A stretch of DNA of 64,000 nt from Heliocidaris erythrogramma (Eukaryota > Echinodermata > Echinoidea > Camarodonta > Echinometridae). The position numbers and the translations under genes were made by a program. This document shows positions 25,985 to 36,205 of this stretch, one piece after another (within the stretch, counting starts at the first letter, position 1; each line of letters starts with the position of its first letter). The stretch covers positions 17,615,725 through 17,679,724 of the forward strand of contig CM046866.1 in NCBI GenBank assembly GCA_025617745.1, read 5' to 3'. Under the pieces are notes generated by a model. That model had not been told where the DNA came from and did not search any database. It saw nothing but the letters and a program-made list of their open reading frames with translations.

Positions 25985-26310
25985 GCACAACACCTCACCC
26001 GATCTTTCCTCCTACAGGTACCACATAAATCCCTGCCCCTACCACATTCTGTACTCTCCTCCATTCTCAGAAATCAATGTCAGTCAGTAGTATAATCTTC
26101 ATCTACATTTTGCATCACGGTAAACAGACATCTTTTAATTATAAATTTAATAAAAAAATAAAATTACACCAAGAGACTAAGATTCCACGAAGCACACCTC
26201 ACTCCATCCCTCCTCCAAACTGGAAAATCCCTGCCCCCTACCCTCACTTCTACGCTCTCCTCCATTCTCAGAAATCGATGTCAGTCAGTTGTACATCTTC
26301 ATTCATCTAC
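25985..26310. repeat. Tandem duplication of about 200 bp
   Basis: CTCCTCCATTCTCAGAAATC(A/G)ATGTCAGTCAGT with preceding AAATCCCTGCCCC and following TCTTCATCTAC occurs at about 26030-26105 and again at about 26225-26310. Intermediate sequence matches only loosely. Confidence 0.75.
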
Positions 26311-26359
26311 CGCTACTCTGCATTTAGTCTGTCAGGAGGTGTTGAATCCCTGACTGTAC

Positions 26360-26545
26360 GACCATGACTCATAGAGTAATTAACTTCACTCACATCCTCG
26401 TGAAATTCATCAGTGAGAAATGCCCATCTCAATAAATATATCAAATGGAACAGACTAAACAGAGGAGGATGGGCAGAGCAATATATCTACATGTAATTTC
26501 ATGTTGATTTCTTCCCATTTATGTACATGTTGCATGTTTATCATT
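26360..26545. repeat. Left member of a direct repeat flanking MITEs
   Basis: TAATTAACTTCACTCAC, CTCGTGAAATTCATCA, TGGAACAGACTAAAC and GTTGATTTCTTC appear in order here and again at 27240-27412. The two members sit on either side of the MITE cluster at 26551-27152. Confidence 0.75.
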
Positions 26546-26550
26546 ATTAA

Positions 26551-26745
26551 GCCCACCGCACATTAAACGATCGGTCTACGATCCGATTTCGGAAGAAATT
26601 ATAATAGTATTTGATATAAACATTTAAATGCTTGAAATATTTTTGATTGAGGTTCTGAATAGTCATATAGATAGTATGATAAAAATATGGCCTATTGCAA
26701 GCTTTCTAATTGGAGCAAACGCCGATTCAGCTCTGAGTCATGTTG
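26551..26745. mobile_element. Partial MITE, family D, tandem extra half
   Basis: From GCCCACCGCACATTAAACGATCGG to about 26745 this repeats the left half of the full element at 26766-27152 with high similarity (ATAATAGTATTTGATATAAA, ATATGGCCTATTGCAAGC). It also carries a flanking GTTGCATGTTTA that recurs before the next copy, so the half arose by tandem duplication rather than by a second insertion. Confidence 0.85.
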
Positions 26746-26765
26746 CATGTTTAAATCTCTATTAA

Positions 26766-27152
26766 TCTCACTGCACACTATACGATCGGTCTACGATCAG
26801 ATTTCGGAAGAAAATATAATAGTATTTGATATAAACATTTAAACGCTTGAAATATTTTGGATTGAGGTTCTGAATAGTCATATAGATAGTATGATAAAAA
26901 TATGGCCTATTGCAAGCTTTCTAGTTGGAGAAACGCAGATTCGGCTACGAGTCGTAGTGACATCAGAACAGTCCTACTATTGTCTACAATTTGAAACATA
27001 TTTGGCCCTTATTCCCGGTGTAAGGCTGACAGCGCACCAAAACCTTACATAATTTAGTATTCATATTATTGTTCAGAACCTGAATATTTAATACTATTGC
27101 GATTTATTTCCAAAATCGGATCGCAGTCAATCGTATAGTGTGTGGTGGCTTT
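26766..27152. mobile_element. MITE, family D, full element
   Basis: The left end CACTGCACACTATACGATCGG and right end AATCGTATAGTGTGTGGTGGC are imperfect inverted repeats, supported by inner pairs (CGATCAGATTTCGG / CCAAAATCGGATCG and GTTCTGAATA / TTCAGAAC). Length about 387 bases, no ORF. A non-autonomous DNA transposon of undetermined superfamily. Confidence 0.8.
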
Positions 27153-27239
27153 AAATATACAGCCAATTTTATCAAATTGGCAACGGTAGTACACACTGCC
27201 CTGATTCTAAACAGCGATATCAAGTTCTTGTTCTTTTTA

Positions 27240-27412
27240 TGTTGATTACTCATACAGTACTAATTAACTTCACTCACTTGCTCGTGAATTTCATCAATGA
27301 AAACTGCCCATAGATCTCAATGCCTTTATGGAACAGACTAAACTGAGGATGGGACATAGTATTCATTAAACAATCATTTATTTTAGGTTGATTTCTTCAT
27401 GTTTGCATGCAT
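27240..27412. repeat. Right member of the direct repeat flanking MITEs
   Basis: Partner of 26360-26545; see there. The pair is diverged by substitutions and small indels. Confidence 0.75.
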
Positions 27413-27684
27413 CAATAGTGTGTTTACATGTATCTCTGTTTTAGCCTATTTTAGATTTTGTATCACATATAAAATACTTACATGTATAACCATCTAAAGG
27501 GTTAAAGTTCTCTTTTTATTCCCTCTTTTTTCTTGCTCATAAAAAATGGAGAATTGAGGCTTGAGCACAGATGTAAATACAGCAGCTCTATAAGACAAAG
27601 CAGAATACATGAAGACAAGTGTTGTTTAATTCAAGTCCGGGACCCAAAGTACATGCAAGAATAAAAGTGTGAATGCAGCAGGTC

Positions 27685-28136
27685 TAACCCCCGTTCAGAC
27701 TACCTTAATGCATTGCATCCCTATACAAAAATCATACAGCTACATATGATAAGTAATTACATTTGCAGTTTGAACATCGTATAACGAAACATATTGTGAA
27801 ACGTATATTTGGGCATCATTTTGATTGAAAACTCAAGAATCAGCATCCACTTGTAGTCTGAACCTCATATCATATGAAAACCATATAACCGAGTGGGGCT
27901 TATCATGTGTGCATGCTGATATGACCAATCAGCTATAGTTTTGTATGCTCCCGCGCTACCCATACATGATAACATAACTTGATACTAATCATATGGTGTC
28001 AGCTGACCTCCTCAAAACAATAGTTTCTGTACATATGATACCTTTTTCAAGTGTGTATGCCCATTTTGTTCCATTGATACTTTGTTTCTTGAATATACAA
28101 TTTTTATACTTAACCATCCTGTAGTCTGAACAGGTA
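27685..28136. mobile_element. MITE, TIR CCTGTTCAGACTAC, copy 2
   Basis: Left end TAACCCCCGTTCAGACTAC and right end GTAGTCTGAACAGG bound about 450 bases; an extra internal GTAGTCTGAAC lies at about 27856. Same termini as 12376-12780. The interior is AT-rich with no gene. Confidence 0.85.
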
Positions 28137-28426
28137 ACAAAATGGCAAAGCAGAAGACAGAGAGTAGACTTTCTTTCAAGGCCATTAGGTATGTAGGTGC
28201 GCATCAATTCAACTATGAGACGAAGAGTAAGAGCGATGATGTCGATGATGTCATCTCCATCATATGGATTTCACTTCACACGAATATAAACAGAGCGAGG
28301 ACAATATATTGATCCAAAGAGTCACCTAGTGATTTGAAGGATTTATGGGATTTTCCTGCATCAGTCTTGCTTGCAAATGATGAGTGCTATCTCTGAATCT
28401 CCGAGGACTTACGATAAGTTAAACCT

Positions 28427-28512
28427 GGGCCCCTGTTTCATCAAACTTATTTTCAATAACAAGTTACGATAGTACTGAAGTCCTTGAATCTGATTGGCTA
28501 ATGGTTCTTTCT
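28427..28512. mobile_element. Half of a family C MITE
   Basis: GGGCCCCTGTTTCATCAAAC at the left and the shared core CTTGAATCTGATTGGCTA, but no right terminus. It resembles 60909-61060 most closely. Confidence 0.7.
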
Positions 28513-29376
28513 ATGAATGAAGTGGTTGACTCTTGGCACTCCATACATAATTGGATTCATTCTACTGATTTACACATGGTTCAAACCTGGGCTAACATTA
28601 GTACACTTTTATTATGAATACCACTCACTACCTATAATTATTACCATCACCATGAAGTTTGAGAAACCCACAAAAGTTTCAGTCGCAATGTCTGATAAAT
28701 TAATACAAAATGTCAGTTAAATACTGAAATGTCCTGCAGATTGACCCCATGATTTTGCAACAACACAGTACCTTTTTAATTGGATCTTAAATTGTTATTA
28801 CTACACATAACATTCATGTGAGCTATTTTTAAGAAAAGCCACACTTTCTTAGTGTTGATAACTAACTTCACCCTGTTTGGTTTTTCACTGCTTTTTCAGG
28901 ATATATTTTGGGGTACTTTCCAGAAATGCAACTGAATTTAATAAACAGAATCATTTTCATTTATGACCCAAGCAAAAACCTGAGCTCCCCTCCCCCCCCC
29001 CCCAAAAAAAGTTGCTTTAAACCCGAGTGTAGAAATGAACATCAGCACATTCAATCAAATTTCCCCTTTTACCGCAAAGCAAGACAAAATCTCCCAAGTT
29101 TATCTGACAGGATACACATTTAATTAGAATTCATTATTGCACTAAGACGATCTGCTCAACACATGATGCCACTAGCTATGTACATACATGTACAAGCTTC
29201 TGACTTTGAACTTTGCTTGACATTAATACTGGTGATTATCACATTTTTGTCTAGACCACAAATAAAATGACTCTTTCATCAATTTAGGCTTGGTAAGATG
29301 AGTAACAAGGAACATGAAAATCTCAACTGACAACATGTAATTTCTCTTTTAAGCAGAGGCAAAATACATGTAAATT
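28513..29376. other. Intergenic DNA, nothing recognised
   Basis: Poly-C/poly-A tract at 28990-29010. No gene recognised. Confidence 0.4.
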
Positions 29377-29978
29377 TTAAAAGGCAATCTAACCTTGGTA
29401 ATAAGATGATTTATGTGAAAGCAGAAAAATAAGAAAAACAGGATGGTGAAGTTTGAAAGAAATTGGACAAGGACTAAAAAAGTTATGGATGTTTGAAAAA
29501 TGAGATCACTACATCTATGTGAATCTAAAATTGGCAATTTGGTGAGTCGATTGTGACATTTTTGTCTCCTGTTTGTTGTACACAAAAATATCATTAATTT
29601 GCTCATTAGTTTTCTTCAAGGCGCTTTTACCCTCGGGGCAGTACTCAAAACATATTGGAGATAGCATATTGTTATAGGTCCTCATGACAGAAGAAGATCA
29701 TACTGAGTAAAACATTTTGGAAAAAAAAATGACATTTTAGTCATTTTGTGTGTTGGAGCGAACGGGGGAGTTGTCCACAACTACGTGTGTATCACAGTGA
29801 CATTACCTATTCGGCCAATTGAAATTCCCATATGCATAGTGATTACAACTTTCAAAAATTCATAACTTTCTTATTGCTTTTCCGATTTCGATCAAACTAT
29901 CATCAAGCTGCTTCTCTGAATTTTCCTCTTTCTTTCAAAGCAACTTGCCATTAAGGTTGGATTTCCCTTTAATGAAAT
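29377..29978 (+). mobile_element. Long-TIR MITE, family A, about 600 bp
   Basis: The left arm starts GGCAATCTAACCTTGGTAAT and the right arm ends CCATTAAGGTTGGATTTCCC; they pair imperfectly over roughly 150 bases, and the middle (CTCGGGGCAGTACTCAAAAC, ATTACCTATTCGGCCAATTG) is shared with 52894-53490 in inverse orientation. The outermost bases TTAAA/TTTAA would fit a TA or TTAA target. No transposase frame is present. Confidence 0.85.
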
Positions 29979-31103
29979 GACAGAGGATATTTTAATATTA
30001 ATACCACATACTTCATTTAATAAAAGATAATTGCAACATATACATGTAAGCATGCAAAACATCAAAGCGTAGGATACTGCCTGAAAAACAGGACAAGTGA
30101 AGGTGAAAATACCGGTAATAAAAAAACAATACATAGGGTCTGAAGTCTATAGACAGGAAGAAATACAGTGAGCATAACATTTAGTTGCCTAAAGAATAAT
30201 TAATGTAGAAATAATATTTAAAGCTGAAATGTAGGACGATTACAGATCCATTGACCTAAGATATCAAATCATTCTATTTGGTAAGAGACAGGTTTTTAAT
30301 CAAAATCTTAACTTAACTTCAAAATTGAATAGACCCTAGTAAGATTCTCGACAGAAAATCCAACTGTTTGGGGGAATTTTATAAAATAAAAGATTTTTTA
30401 CTTTTGAGGCTCTCCTCCAAGACAGGAAAGGGATTGCGTGAAGCCAGATGTTGTCTCAGCGGACCATATTTCCATGAGCGAAATAGACTGATTTTTCGGT
30501 CTAACCCTAATCACGCACATCTTGCTGAGAGCAAATTTGTTGTCTGTTTTTGACTGCTGCAACAGTGAATGTTGGACACAGTCCCACATAGGCAAGGGCC
30601 TATTATTTAGTGTCAAATACCACAACTATCATGACTATCAATAGCCCGACCAGACGCTGTGCGAAACACATAAACTTTAATTGCGACACCCCAAATGTTT
30701 GATTGCTTGGATGGATTTGTTGAAGTTCAATCCCCAGGAAGCCATCAGGCAATGTCCACAGGGTATAAAATTTCAACATTTGACTGCCAAAACCTGTCCA
30801 CTGCGGTACCGCTTCGCGACAGCGCTCTGTATAGTTACACACGGGTGTGACCTTTCAAAAAGTGCAGCGCGATTACATTCTGCCATTCGACTATGGGCAA
30901 ATGACGCAATAATTCAATAAATCATCGTTTTTGGTAAGTTGTAAGTTGGTTAACTAGAAGTAAATTTAACTTATGAATGCAATCAATCAATAGTTGTAGT
31001 TTTATTTAGCTTAATTTTTAGATGAAAAATATATGTAATTTCAGCAAAAAGCATGTAGTCGCACTTTTGTAGTCGCTGTTCGCAATGGCAATGCTAGAGA
31101 ATG
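29979..31103. other. Intergenic DNA, no recognised gene
   Basis: The part from about 30400 to 30900 is more GC-rich, with CpGs and moderately long frames on both strands (up to about 80 codons), but none shows a known domain or a convincing splice-bounded exon. It may be an unrecognised transposon remnant. Confidence 0.35.
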
Positions 31104-31960
31104 GGGAGCTCCAGGGAGCTCCAACGCGCAGCGTTGGAGCTCCAGGTACAAATATCCAAAGTCGACCTCGCCCATTTTATGGCTAATCGCGCATCGCTAA
31201 ATTTCGGCAGGTAAGATAGAAATTTGTACTTACACTTCAAGAGAATTACTGTAACTATCTAGCAGGCTCTTTGATTTTACGATTTAACGATTGTTTCGAT
31301 GAAAAAAATGGAATTTCCTCGCCGAGCCGATCTTTTCCCCATACCGTACCGTCGATTCAAATGACTTGATCGCACTGTGTGTAATGTACCGTATACCAAT
31401 ACCGTCGCTAACTCGATCACACAGTGCGATCGAGTCATTTGAATCAACGGTACAGTACGGGGAAAAGATCGGCTCGGCGAGGAAATTCCATTTTTTTCAT
31501 CGAAACAATCGTTAAATCGCACTGTGTGATCGAGTCACCGATGGTATTGGTATACGGTACATTACACACAGTGCGATCAAGTCATTTGAATCGACGGTAC
31601 AGTACGGGGAAAAGATCGGCTCGGCGAGGAAATTCCATTTTTTTCATCGAAACAATCGTTAAATCGCACTGTGTGATCGAGTCACCGATGGTATTGGTAT
31701 ACGGTACATAACACACAGTGCGATCAAGTCATTTGAATCGACGGTACAGTACGGGGAAAAGATCGGCTCGGCGAGGAAATTCCATTTTTTTCATCGAAAC
31801 AATCGTTAAATCGTAAAATCAAAGAGCCTGCTAGATAGTTACAGTAATTCTATCTTACCTGCCGAAATTAAGCGATGCGATTAGCCATAAAATGGGCGAG
31901 GTCGACTTTGGATATTTGTACCTGGAGCTCCAACGCGCTGCGTTGGAGCTCCCTGGAGTT
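31104..31960. repeat. Large fold-back palindrome with tandem 147-bp units
   Basis: The left arm (31104 to about 31412) is repeated in inverse orientation in the right arm, out to about 31960. Outer ends carry GGAGCTCCAACGCGC-type palindromes, then GTCGACCTCGCCCATTTTAT / ATAAAATGGGCGAGGTCGAC, then CTATCTAGCAGGCTCTTTGA / TCAAAGAGCCTGCTAGATAG. The innermost unit (CACACAGTGCGATC, CGGGGAAAAGATCGGCTCGG, TTTTTTTCATCGAAACAATC) occurs once in the left arm but about 2.6 times in the right arm with a period of exactly 147 bases (AAATCG at 31514, 31661 and 31808). CpG-rich with no conserved protein; frames through it are shadows. Looks like a fold-back type element or an inverted duplication that later expanded. 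Confidence 0.9.
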
Positions 31961-32015
31961 AGAGAATGGGTAACTCCAGGGAGCTCCAACGCACAGCATT
32001 GAAGCTCCCTGGAGA
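31961..32015. repeat. Extra copies of the GGAGCTCCAACGC palindrome
   Basis: Immediately right of the fold-back element the sequence AACTCCAGGGAGCTCCAACG recurs, followed by a diverged CATTGAAGCTCCCTGGAG. It is a decayed repeat of the element's own end. Confidence 0.75.
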
Positions 32016-32240
32016 ATGGGCAGCTTGTGTGTCTAGTTAGACTATCAAGAAAAATTATATTAATCATGATATTAATCATGATAATGGAGGTGCATGTGGG
32101 ATAAAATCATGACTGGGCAGCTCGTGTGTATAGTTAGACTATCGTGTGTATTATAGACAATCAAGAAAAATTATAATTTATATTAATCATGATAGCAGTA
32201 GTAATTATAGTGGAGGTGCATGTGGGATAAAAACATGACA
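32016..32240. repeat. Tandem duplication of about 100-125 bp
   Basis: GGGCAGCTTGTGTGTCTAGTTAGACTATC, AATCATGATA and GGAGGTGCATGTGGGATAAA occur at 32018-32108 and again at 32115-32235 in diverged order and length. Confidence 0.8.
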
Positions 32241-32469
32241 TAAAATCATGACATTTCTATGATGACGTGAAGGTGAATTGATGATCAGTTGATATGATTT
32301 GTAAACAAAACATGGTAAAGTTAGAACTTAGATTAGAATTAGAAATGGAACTGTGGAAGAAAAATTGTCTATCATCAAGTCAAACAGTCACTGAATCAGT
32401 GTTAACAGTTAATAAAGTTAGTCATGTTTTACTATCAATTAGGCTGAAATAAACAGTGATGGTACTTAC

Positions 32470-32728
32470 CAATACTAGCACCAGAACAATCAGTACCAAA
32501 CAGGCAAAATAGATGATACAGAATACCCGGAGAGAGCGTGATGAATGCTGTCAAATTTACAACACGCACAGTCATGAAGCTGAATGCTCCGATCCGTCGT
32601 GCAACCGAGCTAGCTGAACGTACAATCGCTGAATGTAGACGGCTAGCTCCGGGCAACTGATGTGTACGACTTCGCTGAACTTCTGCACCGGTGCAGTAGT
32701 AGCGGAATACGTGCGGAGCTAGGAGCAA
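32470..32728 (-). CDS. Possible orphan first exon (uncertain)
   Basis: An open frame of about 86 codons starts at an ATG at 32728 and runs into a strong splice donor (ATTG|GTAAGTACC) near 32470. The region is CpG-rich compared with its flanks. The predicted peptide has a hydrophobic stretch near its end (VVNLTAFITLSPGILYHLF) that could be a membrane segment. I do not recognise the protein and cannot find a following exon on the minus strand. It could be a short unannotated gene, a non-coding first exon of the minus-strand gene far to the left, or chance. Confidence 0.2.
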
Positions 32729-32739
32729 CCATAGAGCAA

Positions 32740-33119
32740 CCCAAGCTGTCGCTGTTTACTTTTTATGTTGCATGAATTGAAAGATGAGCGAGGCGAGTAT
32801 ATGGAGTGTTTTTTTTTTTGGGGGGGGGGGGGTGAGAGCGGGTGAGAGAAAGCGTGTCCAATGATAATGTGCTCACAGGACACATGGCTTTGAAAAGACA
32901 AATATGTTTATATTTCTAATTCCTTTTATAGTTTTTGTTAACCATGGCCTAAATAATTATATTCTTCATTTTACAGTGTTGTCTCCAAAGCATCCAACCG
33001 TATAGAAACAGCAGAAATCTGCAAAATTATAATTCACTAAAACTTAACTGAAATTTAAACAAATCACCACCACGAGGGGCATGATTTTTGTTTCTATTTG
33101 GCAAAGGCAAAAAGAAGAT
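32740..33119. other. Intergenic DNA, nothing recognised
   Basis: T/G homopolymer pair at 32809-32833. No gene recognised. Confidence 0.4.
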
Positions 33120-33228
33120 CCCCCTCATTACAGATCGAGCATACGATCTTTAACACTGAGAGTAAAATGCCTAAAAAATTGTTTACAAATTAAAATTCCT
33201 CCCATCAAGCTTCTTCGTTTACTAAGAT
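33120..33228 (-). repeat. Composite repeat, family E, permuted fragment
   Basis: ATTACAGATCGAGCATACGATC, then GAGTAAAATGCCTAAAAAATTG, then AAAATTCCTCCCATCAAGC and TTCTTCGTTTACTAA. All three blocks also occur in the repeat at 51250-51575 (opposite strand), but there the first and third blocks lie at opposite ends. Here they meet across the middle block, as expected of a tandem or circular arrangement of the unit. Confidence 0.7.
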
Positions 33229-33399
33229 CCCCCTCATATAGGCCTATGACATATTGTGGGGGATTGTAAAAGCCCCCCCCCCCCCGTTCACTTACAGTGC
33301 GGTTATACTTAGGGTTAATTTGTAGCCTAATTGGACATAGGGCCTCTCTGTCGATCTCCACTTTTATATAATTTTCTTTTACTTCATTTCTTTATGTTT

Positions 33400-33866
33400 A
33401 TAAATCTATCAATAACCAGGCTCCAGGGTACATATCTGAATGCTTATTATTAAACTCTATACACCTAGTAGAAATCTCAGATCCTCAAATCACAACCTTC
33501 AGCTTAGCTACCCAATGACCCGAAATTTGTCAGGTGATAGGACTTTCACAGTTACTGCATCTATAGGCTATGGAATAATCTCCCCTTGACCATATAGACA
33601 GTCAGCATCCATAAAGACCTTTAAAAAAGCTGTGAAATCATATTTATTTTAAATCCGCTATCAAACTTTGTAACAGGTACATTCATTACATTTTGTCTCC
33701 ATAAAACCACCGGTAGTTCCCACATGGACGATTGAAGAGTTTTCTGATTTGTGTTTATATAAAAATTATAATGTGTTCTATAATTTAAATATTTTGTAAA
33801 CGCTCCGAGCCTTACGAGAAGGGCGTACTAAATGCTTATTGTATTGTATTGTATTGTATTGTATTT
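33400..33866 (+). mobile_element. 5'-truncated LINE fragment (CR1/L2-like), (TATTG)n tail
   Basis: Broken reading frames resemble the C-terminal region of the LINE at 45105-48590 (motifs like NNQAPGYIS, GDRTF, KTFKKAVKSYLF). The end has AAACGCTCCGAGCCTTACGA and GGGCGTACTAAATGCTTATTG followed by five or so TATTG repeats, a typical non-LTR 3' tail. It is heavily truncated and frameshifted, so inactive. Confidence 0.75.
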
Positions 33867-33969
33867 CTTACAGATTTCTCAGACATCAGTTTCACTCAAG
33901 TTTGATTTCAGTCTCAGATTATGATAACATCGGTATCATACCTCTCATCCGTGCAAGACAAAACATCAA

Positions 33970-33975
<6 letters not shown>

Positions 33976-34009
<34 letters not shown>

Positions 34010-34012
34010 GAG
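33976..34012. repeat. (GA)n microsatellite
   Basis: Perfect GA dinucleotide repeat of nearly 20 units. Confidence 0.95.
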
Positions 34013-34435
34013 AGAGAGCTCCATTAAACTGCTAGAAAACATAATCATTGATGAAAGTGATAAATCGTACCGCCTAATATAAATTTATGTTATAGTAGGC
34101 TAATTCTCAAATGATTTTCATTACAAATGTATTGCCAGTTTTTTTTTTCTTATTCAATACACCCCCCCCCCCCCTGTATGTATTAGGATAGTGCTGAACT
34201 TCAGTATAAAGCACGCACTTTTTCTGAATTAGATGACTTTGTCTGATAGCTTCATCATAATTATACTATATAGTATACGGCATTTTGTTTTACATCATAA
34301 ACTTGACACCATATACTTTATGCTTATCGAACTGGATGTCAAAATTAAAAGTGAAAACTAAGGATAATGTATAAAAACTTTCACATTATTATAGCAGGGC
34401 TTGGCGGAATATTATCTGGCACTGTCGGATCGATG
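34013..34435. other. Intergenic DNA, nothing recognised
   Basis: AT-rich with a T run and a C run at 34139-34174. No gene recognised. Confidence 0.4.
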
Positions 34436-34437
34436 CC

Positions 34438-34790
34438 CGTTGACCTTCTTCTGCTCCTCCTGCTTCTTCTTCTGTTCTCTTCATCCTCCTTCTTCTTCTT
34501 CGACCCCTCGGCTCCCGGCCCCCTCCTTATTATAGGCTCGAGTCCTTCTTCTGACTTCTCCTTCTCCTTCTTCATCTCCTTCTTCTCGTTCTCACCTTCT
34601 CCTCCTCCTCCTTCTTCTCCTCCTCCTCCTCCTTCTTCTTCTTCTTCTTCTTTCTTCTTCTTCTTCTTCTTCTTCTTCTTCTTCTTCTTCTTCTTCTTCT
34701 TCTTCTCCTCCTCCTCCTTCTTCTTCTTCTTCTTCTCCTTCTTCTTCTTTTTCTTTTTCTTTTTCTTTTTCGTTTTCTTTTTCTTCTTGA
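34438..34790 (+). repeat. Long (CTT)n/(CTC)n pyrimidine tract upstream of BBS4
   Basis: About 350 bases of nearly pure pyrimidine with long CTT runs. The Ser/Phe-rich 165-codon frame through it is an artefact. A matching purine tract (GAAGAA / GGAGGA) lies in BBS4 intron 1 at 36481-36555, so the two could pair. Confidence 0.95.
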
Positions 34791-35140
34791 TAATTATTGT
34801 GACTCTTAGAGTATCGGTATACTATTGTAGTAATTTTGGTGTCTATTGTGAATTACCATGCTGATGTGTAGTTTCCTTTTATTGATATCCTGTGTCTATA
34901 TACTGAATAGTCGGCCTATTATTAATTTGTTCCCTATGTTTTTCTACCGTACTTGTCGTGTGATGTACCTATATAATTGTTGATGTGCTGTATTTTACTT
35001 TTATAATTTCTCATTTTTTCATTCTTCTCTCCTGTCTTAATGTATAACTCTATTCTCCCTTTTTGTATATAGCTTTTTTTTTTTTTTTACATACCCCATT
35101 CCTTTCTTAATCTATCCACTGGCGTATTAACACTAAAAAA
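34791..35140. other. Intergenic DNA, nothing recognised
   Basis: AT-rich; T run at 35071. No gene recognised. Confidence 0.4.
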
Positions 35141-35141
35141 A

Positions 35142-35880
35142 AAGCGAGAGCGAAAAAGCGGGGGAAGTGACAGAAAAAGGCCTAAAAGGGCGCTATATAC
35201 AAGCCGTTATCTTTCTCTCAAAATAAAACGTCAAAGTTTTCGCGCTTCGTGCTGGAAGGGGGATAACCCTCCTCTGGCCACCCTTGTTATATAGTGCAAT
35301 GTTGCGTCCAAGTAATTGAAAAGCAGTCAGGGCATCAAAATATATATAACTTTCCGCCTAAAAATATGTTAGCTAAGAGCCGTTATCTTTCTCTCAAATT
35401 TGCTGAAACGTCAGAGCTTGGCGCTTCGCGCGGGAATGGGGAAACTCCCCCTCCCTGCACCAACCCCTGTCACAAACAGTGCAGTATTGCGTCAAAATAA
35501 CTGAAAAGCAGTAAAGGCGTCGCCCTATAACTTAAAAAATAGGTGCTAAAACATCAGAGCTTTCGCGCTTCGCGCGGGAAGGGGAAACTCCCCCTCCCTG
35601 CACCCACCCCTGTTACATATACAGAGCAGTATTGCGTCCAAAATAACTGAAAAGCAGCCAGGGCGTCGAACTAACATTCCGACTAAAAAATAGGTGCTAA
35701 AGCGTCAGAGCTTTCGCGCTTCGCGCGGGAAGGGGGAAACTCCCCCTCCCTGCACCCACCCATGTTACATACAGTGCAGTATTGCGTCCAAATAACTGAA
35801 AAGCAGTCAGGGCGTCGAACTATAACTTTCCGCCAAAAGAAGTTGTTTGCTACGAGCCGTTTATCTTTCTCTCAAATAGG
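35142..35880. repeat. Tandem repeat of about 145-180 bp with GCGCTTCGCGC core
   Basis: Four units are marked by GCGCTTCG(T/C)GC at 35242, 35421, 35565 and 35716, each followed by GGGAAACTCCCCCTCCCTGCAC, a TGCAGTATTGCGTCCAA motif and AACTGAAAAGCAG..AGGGCGTC. Units 3 and 4 are the most alike. CpG-rich and non-coding. It lies just upstream of the BBS4 first exon. Confidence 0.9.
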
Positions 35881-36175
35881 GCTATCTTCTAGTCTTTCTC
35901 ATTTTCTACGGTCTTTTCCCCGAGTCGGACTTCTTCCTTAGCCATTTTCTTCATCTCCTGACTTCTTCTTCTTCTTGTTTTCCTGTTTCTTCTCCGGAAA
36001 AAAAATTATCTACTTCTTCTTCCCCCATCCCCTCTTCTTCTTTGTCTCCTTCTTCTTTTTCCTCCTTTGAGTCATTTCGCCCGCGGCTTTTCTTCTGCCA
36101 GTATACCAAATAATATAGCCCACCGGTACTTATTTTAGATCTGGAGCAGAGGTTGCGAAATAGTTTTGCTGAAAA
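35881..36175 (+). promoter_or_regulatory. BBS4 promoter and 5' leader region
   Basis: The 295 bases before the BBS4 ATG mix CTT-rich DNA with a more GC-rich part near 36080 (GCCCGCGG). No TATA box is convincing. The transcription start is not visible; its position is inferred from the start codon. Confidence 0.45.
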
Positions 36176-36205
36176 ATGGCCGACGATAATGTTACCAAGG
36201 AGAAG
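36176..36205 (+). CDS. BBS4: BBS4 coding exon 1
   Basis: Ten codons ([10 protein letters not shown]) ending at AAG|GTACGC, phase 0. Start chosen because the context (AAAATGGCC) is good and the frame joins exon 2 cleanly. Confidence 0.8.

Noticed and set aside
31277-31711. Frames with a repeated VRSSHLNRRYSTGKRSARRG motif
   Set aside because: The repetition comes from the 147-base DNA unit; the same DNA is read on both strands and no protein family is recognised.
34367-34864. 165-codon Ser/Phe-rich frame
   Set aside because: Translation of a CTT microsatellite, not a gene.
36150-36164. X-box (RFX) site before the BBS4 start, expected for ciliary genes
   Set aside because: GTTGCGAAATAG holds only one half-site and is too close to the ATG; not strong enough to call.
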